64,000 bases of DNA from Pisaster brevispinus. Taxonomy: Eukaryota > Echinodermata > Asteroidea > Forcipulatida > Asteriidae. The notes under the pieces are model-generated. The model made no database searches, was not told the origin of the DNA, and was given only the letters and a program-made list of their open reading frames with translations. Numbering within the stretch: position 1 is the stretch's first letter; every line of letters starts with the position of its first letter. A program made the position numbers and the translations under genes. Location: NCBI GenBank assembly GCA_023634235.1, contig JAMKCF010000002.1, positions 11,731,091 through 11,795,090 of the forward strand. Reading direction: 5' to 3'. Below are positions 63,022 through 64,000 of the stretch, one piece after another.

Positions 63022-63264
63022 CTACAAAATTTTGATCTTAACGAAACTCACGGTAAAGAGAGCCCTTGAGACAAGCTTTCCAATGGTGTAAAACTTGTGA
63101 AGATCCAGTATTATTCTGAGGCTGATTTGACCGTGCTTACTTTGTCTTTGTTTCTTTGACAGCTCTGTGTACAAAAATCCCATTGGGGATGCTTTTGAGG
63201 AGCGTTCTGAGTAGCCCCACCTACTGGTCATTTCCGCTATGTAGCTTGCCCTCCGGGTCGCTAA

Positions 63265-63272
63265 AAATGCAG
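63265..63272. other. 13-bp deletion in a monomer
   Basis: CGCTAAAAATGCAGGG lacks the TTTGATTTTCGGA segment present in the neighbouring monomers. I saw it once. Confidence 0.75.
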
Positions 63273-63458
63273 GGATATCCAGGGCAGACTCAGGTACAAA
63301 ATTTGTCTCTCTAGCATTTCTAGTTCATGAGTTATTCCCAACCTTAGCTGAGAAATTATTCCGGACCTTTTTGTGCTGGCTTTTTCTAACCGGCGATGAC
63401 GTAGGCATGTAATACAGTGGAGTTTCGGGCAGCCCTACTTCCAGGAGGCTGGCCTCGC

Positions 63459-63791
63459 CTACAAAATCCTGATCTTAACGAAACTCACGGTAACGAGAGC
63501 CCTTGAGACAGGCTTTCCAATGGTGTAAAACTTGTGAAGATCCAGTATTATTCTGAGTCTGATTTGACCGTGCTTACTTTGTCTTTGTTTCTTTGACAGC
63601 TCTGTGTACAAAAATCCCATTGGGGATGCTTTTGAGGAGCGTTCTGAGTAGCCCCACCTCCTGGTCATTTCCGCTATGAAGCTTGCCCTCCGGGTCGCTA
63701 AAAATTTGATTTTCGGATGCAGGGATATCCAAGGCAGACTCAGGTACAAAATTTGTCTCTCTAGCATTTCTAGTTCATGAGTTATTCCCAA
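63459..63791 (-). other. Recurrent 110-codon minus-strand satellite frame (representative)
   Basis: More than half of the monomers have a 102-110 codon frame at the same place, starting MGITHELEMLERQ and ending VKIRIL or VKIKIL. I recognise no domain, signal peptide or membrane segment. Copies differ mainly at the amino-acid level (for example NLYLSLP, HLYLSLL, NVYLCQP), which does not look like protein-level constraint. The rest have it cut by stops or indels. Homogenisation of a 450-bp unit, a multiple of three, would keep such a frame without selection. I list it once because it dominates any gene prediction here and should not be annotated as about 80 genes. Confidence 0.35.
63467..63483 (-). 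promoter_or_regulatory. CENP-B-box-like 17-mer (representative)
   Basis: On the minus strand TTTCGTTAAGATCAGGA matches the first seven positions of the vertebrate CENP-B box (YTTCGTTGGAARCGGGA) and 12 of 17 overall. It has 7 of the 9 core bases; the central A and one G of CGGG are missing. The same 17-mer recurs in many monomers. Those with TCTTGATC lose a further match. Confidence 0.25.
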
Positions 63792-64000
63792 CCTTAGCTG
63801 AGAAATTATTCCGGACCTTTTTGTGCTGGCTTTTTTCTCACCGGCGATGACGTAGGCATGTAATACAGTGGAGTTTCGGGCAGCCCCACTTCCAGGAAGC
63901 TGGCCTCGCCTACAAAATCCTGATCTTAACGAAACTCACGTTAGAGAGAGCCCTTGAGACGAGCTTTCCAATGGTGTAAAACTTGTGAAGATCCAGTATT

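Larger units (their letters stand above)
3449..64000. repeat. 450-bp tandem satellite array (~135 monomers), continues beyond the window
   Basis: The landmark TTTCGGATGC (or a close variant) recurs every 450 bases from 3451 to 63711 in one orientation without interruption. Length drifts only by small indels and a few partial monomers. Each monomer has recognisable blocks: GGATGCAGGGATATCC; CTCTAGCATTTCTAG; a CCGG hairpin followed by GATGACGTAGGCATG; TTTCGGGCAGCCCTAC; GATCTTAACGAAA; AGCCCTTGAGACGGGC; TTGACCGTGCTTAC plus a pyrimidine tract and ACAG; and a HindIII site (AAGCTT) within CTATGAAGCTTG. The HindIII and EcoRV (GATATC) sites recur in most monomers, so digestion should give a 450-bp ladder. 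Since 450 is divisible by 3, frame is conserved from monomer to monomer unless an indel intervenes. Confidence 0.98.
57781..64000. repeat. Satellite zone B4, runs off the right end
   Basis: Marked by GGTAAAGAGAG, GAGACAGGCTTTCC, GAGTCTGATTTGACC, GTACAAAATTTGTC and CTAAAAATTTGATTTTCG. The array continues past 64000, so the right edge is not seen. Confidence 0.8.

Noticed and set aside
7696..63791. Annotating each 100-110 codon minus-strand frame as a separate gene
   Set aside because: They are the same satellite frame copied many times, cut by stops in many monomers, with mostly amino-acid-changing differences and no recognisable domain.
3449..64000. CRISPR-like array
   Set aside because: The repeats are 450-bp monomers joined end to end with no unique spacers, in DNA with introns and an animal-type THAP gene. 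This is a satellite.
5411..64000. tRNA-derived or Pol III promoter (A/B box) in the monomer
   Set aside because: I looked for B-box-like GGTTCGANTCC on both strands. CTAGTTCATGAG and GAGCGTTCTGAG are the nearest and match poorly. T5 runs inside the monomer would also stop Pol III.

Overview
This looks like animal (metazoan) DNA. The only recognisable protein family is a THAP zinc-finger domain, an animal-type DNA-binding domain, here in an intron-containing gene, and about 95% of the window is one tandem satellite. I cannot name the species. No bacterial operon, rRNA or tRNA was recognised.

Layout. (1) Bases 1-2725 are a complete DNA-transposon-like element bounded by 63-bp terminal inverted repeats that differ at one base. 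On its minus strand is a three-exon THAP-domain gene (exons about 2580-2513, 1785-1599 and 1112-999) with canonical GT-AG introns. Two frame lesions suggest a decayed copy. No transposase catalytic domain is visible. (2) Bases 2726-3448 are a spacer holding a purine-rich minisatellite of about 15 units of about 20 bp, built on the core GGCGACGG, followed by AT-rich sequence. (3) Bases 3449-64000 are an uninterrupted head-to-tail array of a 450-bp satellite, about 135 monomers, running off the right end.

The array is zoned. The first four to five monomers (3449 to about 5410) are a divergent type. The rest fall into successive families (about 5410-30890, 30891-33480, 33481-52380, 52381-57780 and 57781-64000). 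Inside them are local higher-order repeats of 0.45, 0.9, 1.35, 1.43, 1.8, 1.87, 2.18 and 2.7 kb, several nearly identical. A few monomers carry deletions, duplications or insertions that work as markers of the amplification history.

The most interesting reading of the array is its origin. The divergent monomers at the left edge contain, on the plus strand, a textbook 3' splice site (branchpoint-like CTTAC 23 nt before the AG, pyrimidine tract, ACAG) followed by an open frame of 82 codons that ends in a stop. The same frame is broken by stops in the main families. This suggests the satellite grew from the intron/terminal-exon junction of a protein gene I cannot identify. The splice-acceptor block persists in nearly every monomer. 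Most monomers also carry a 100-110 codon frame on the minus strand. It is probably kept by homogenisation rather than selection, because the differences between copies mostly change amino acids.
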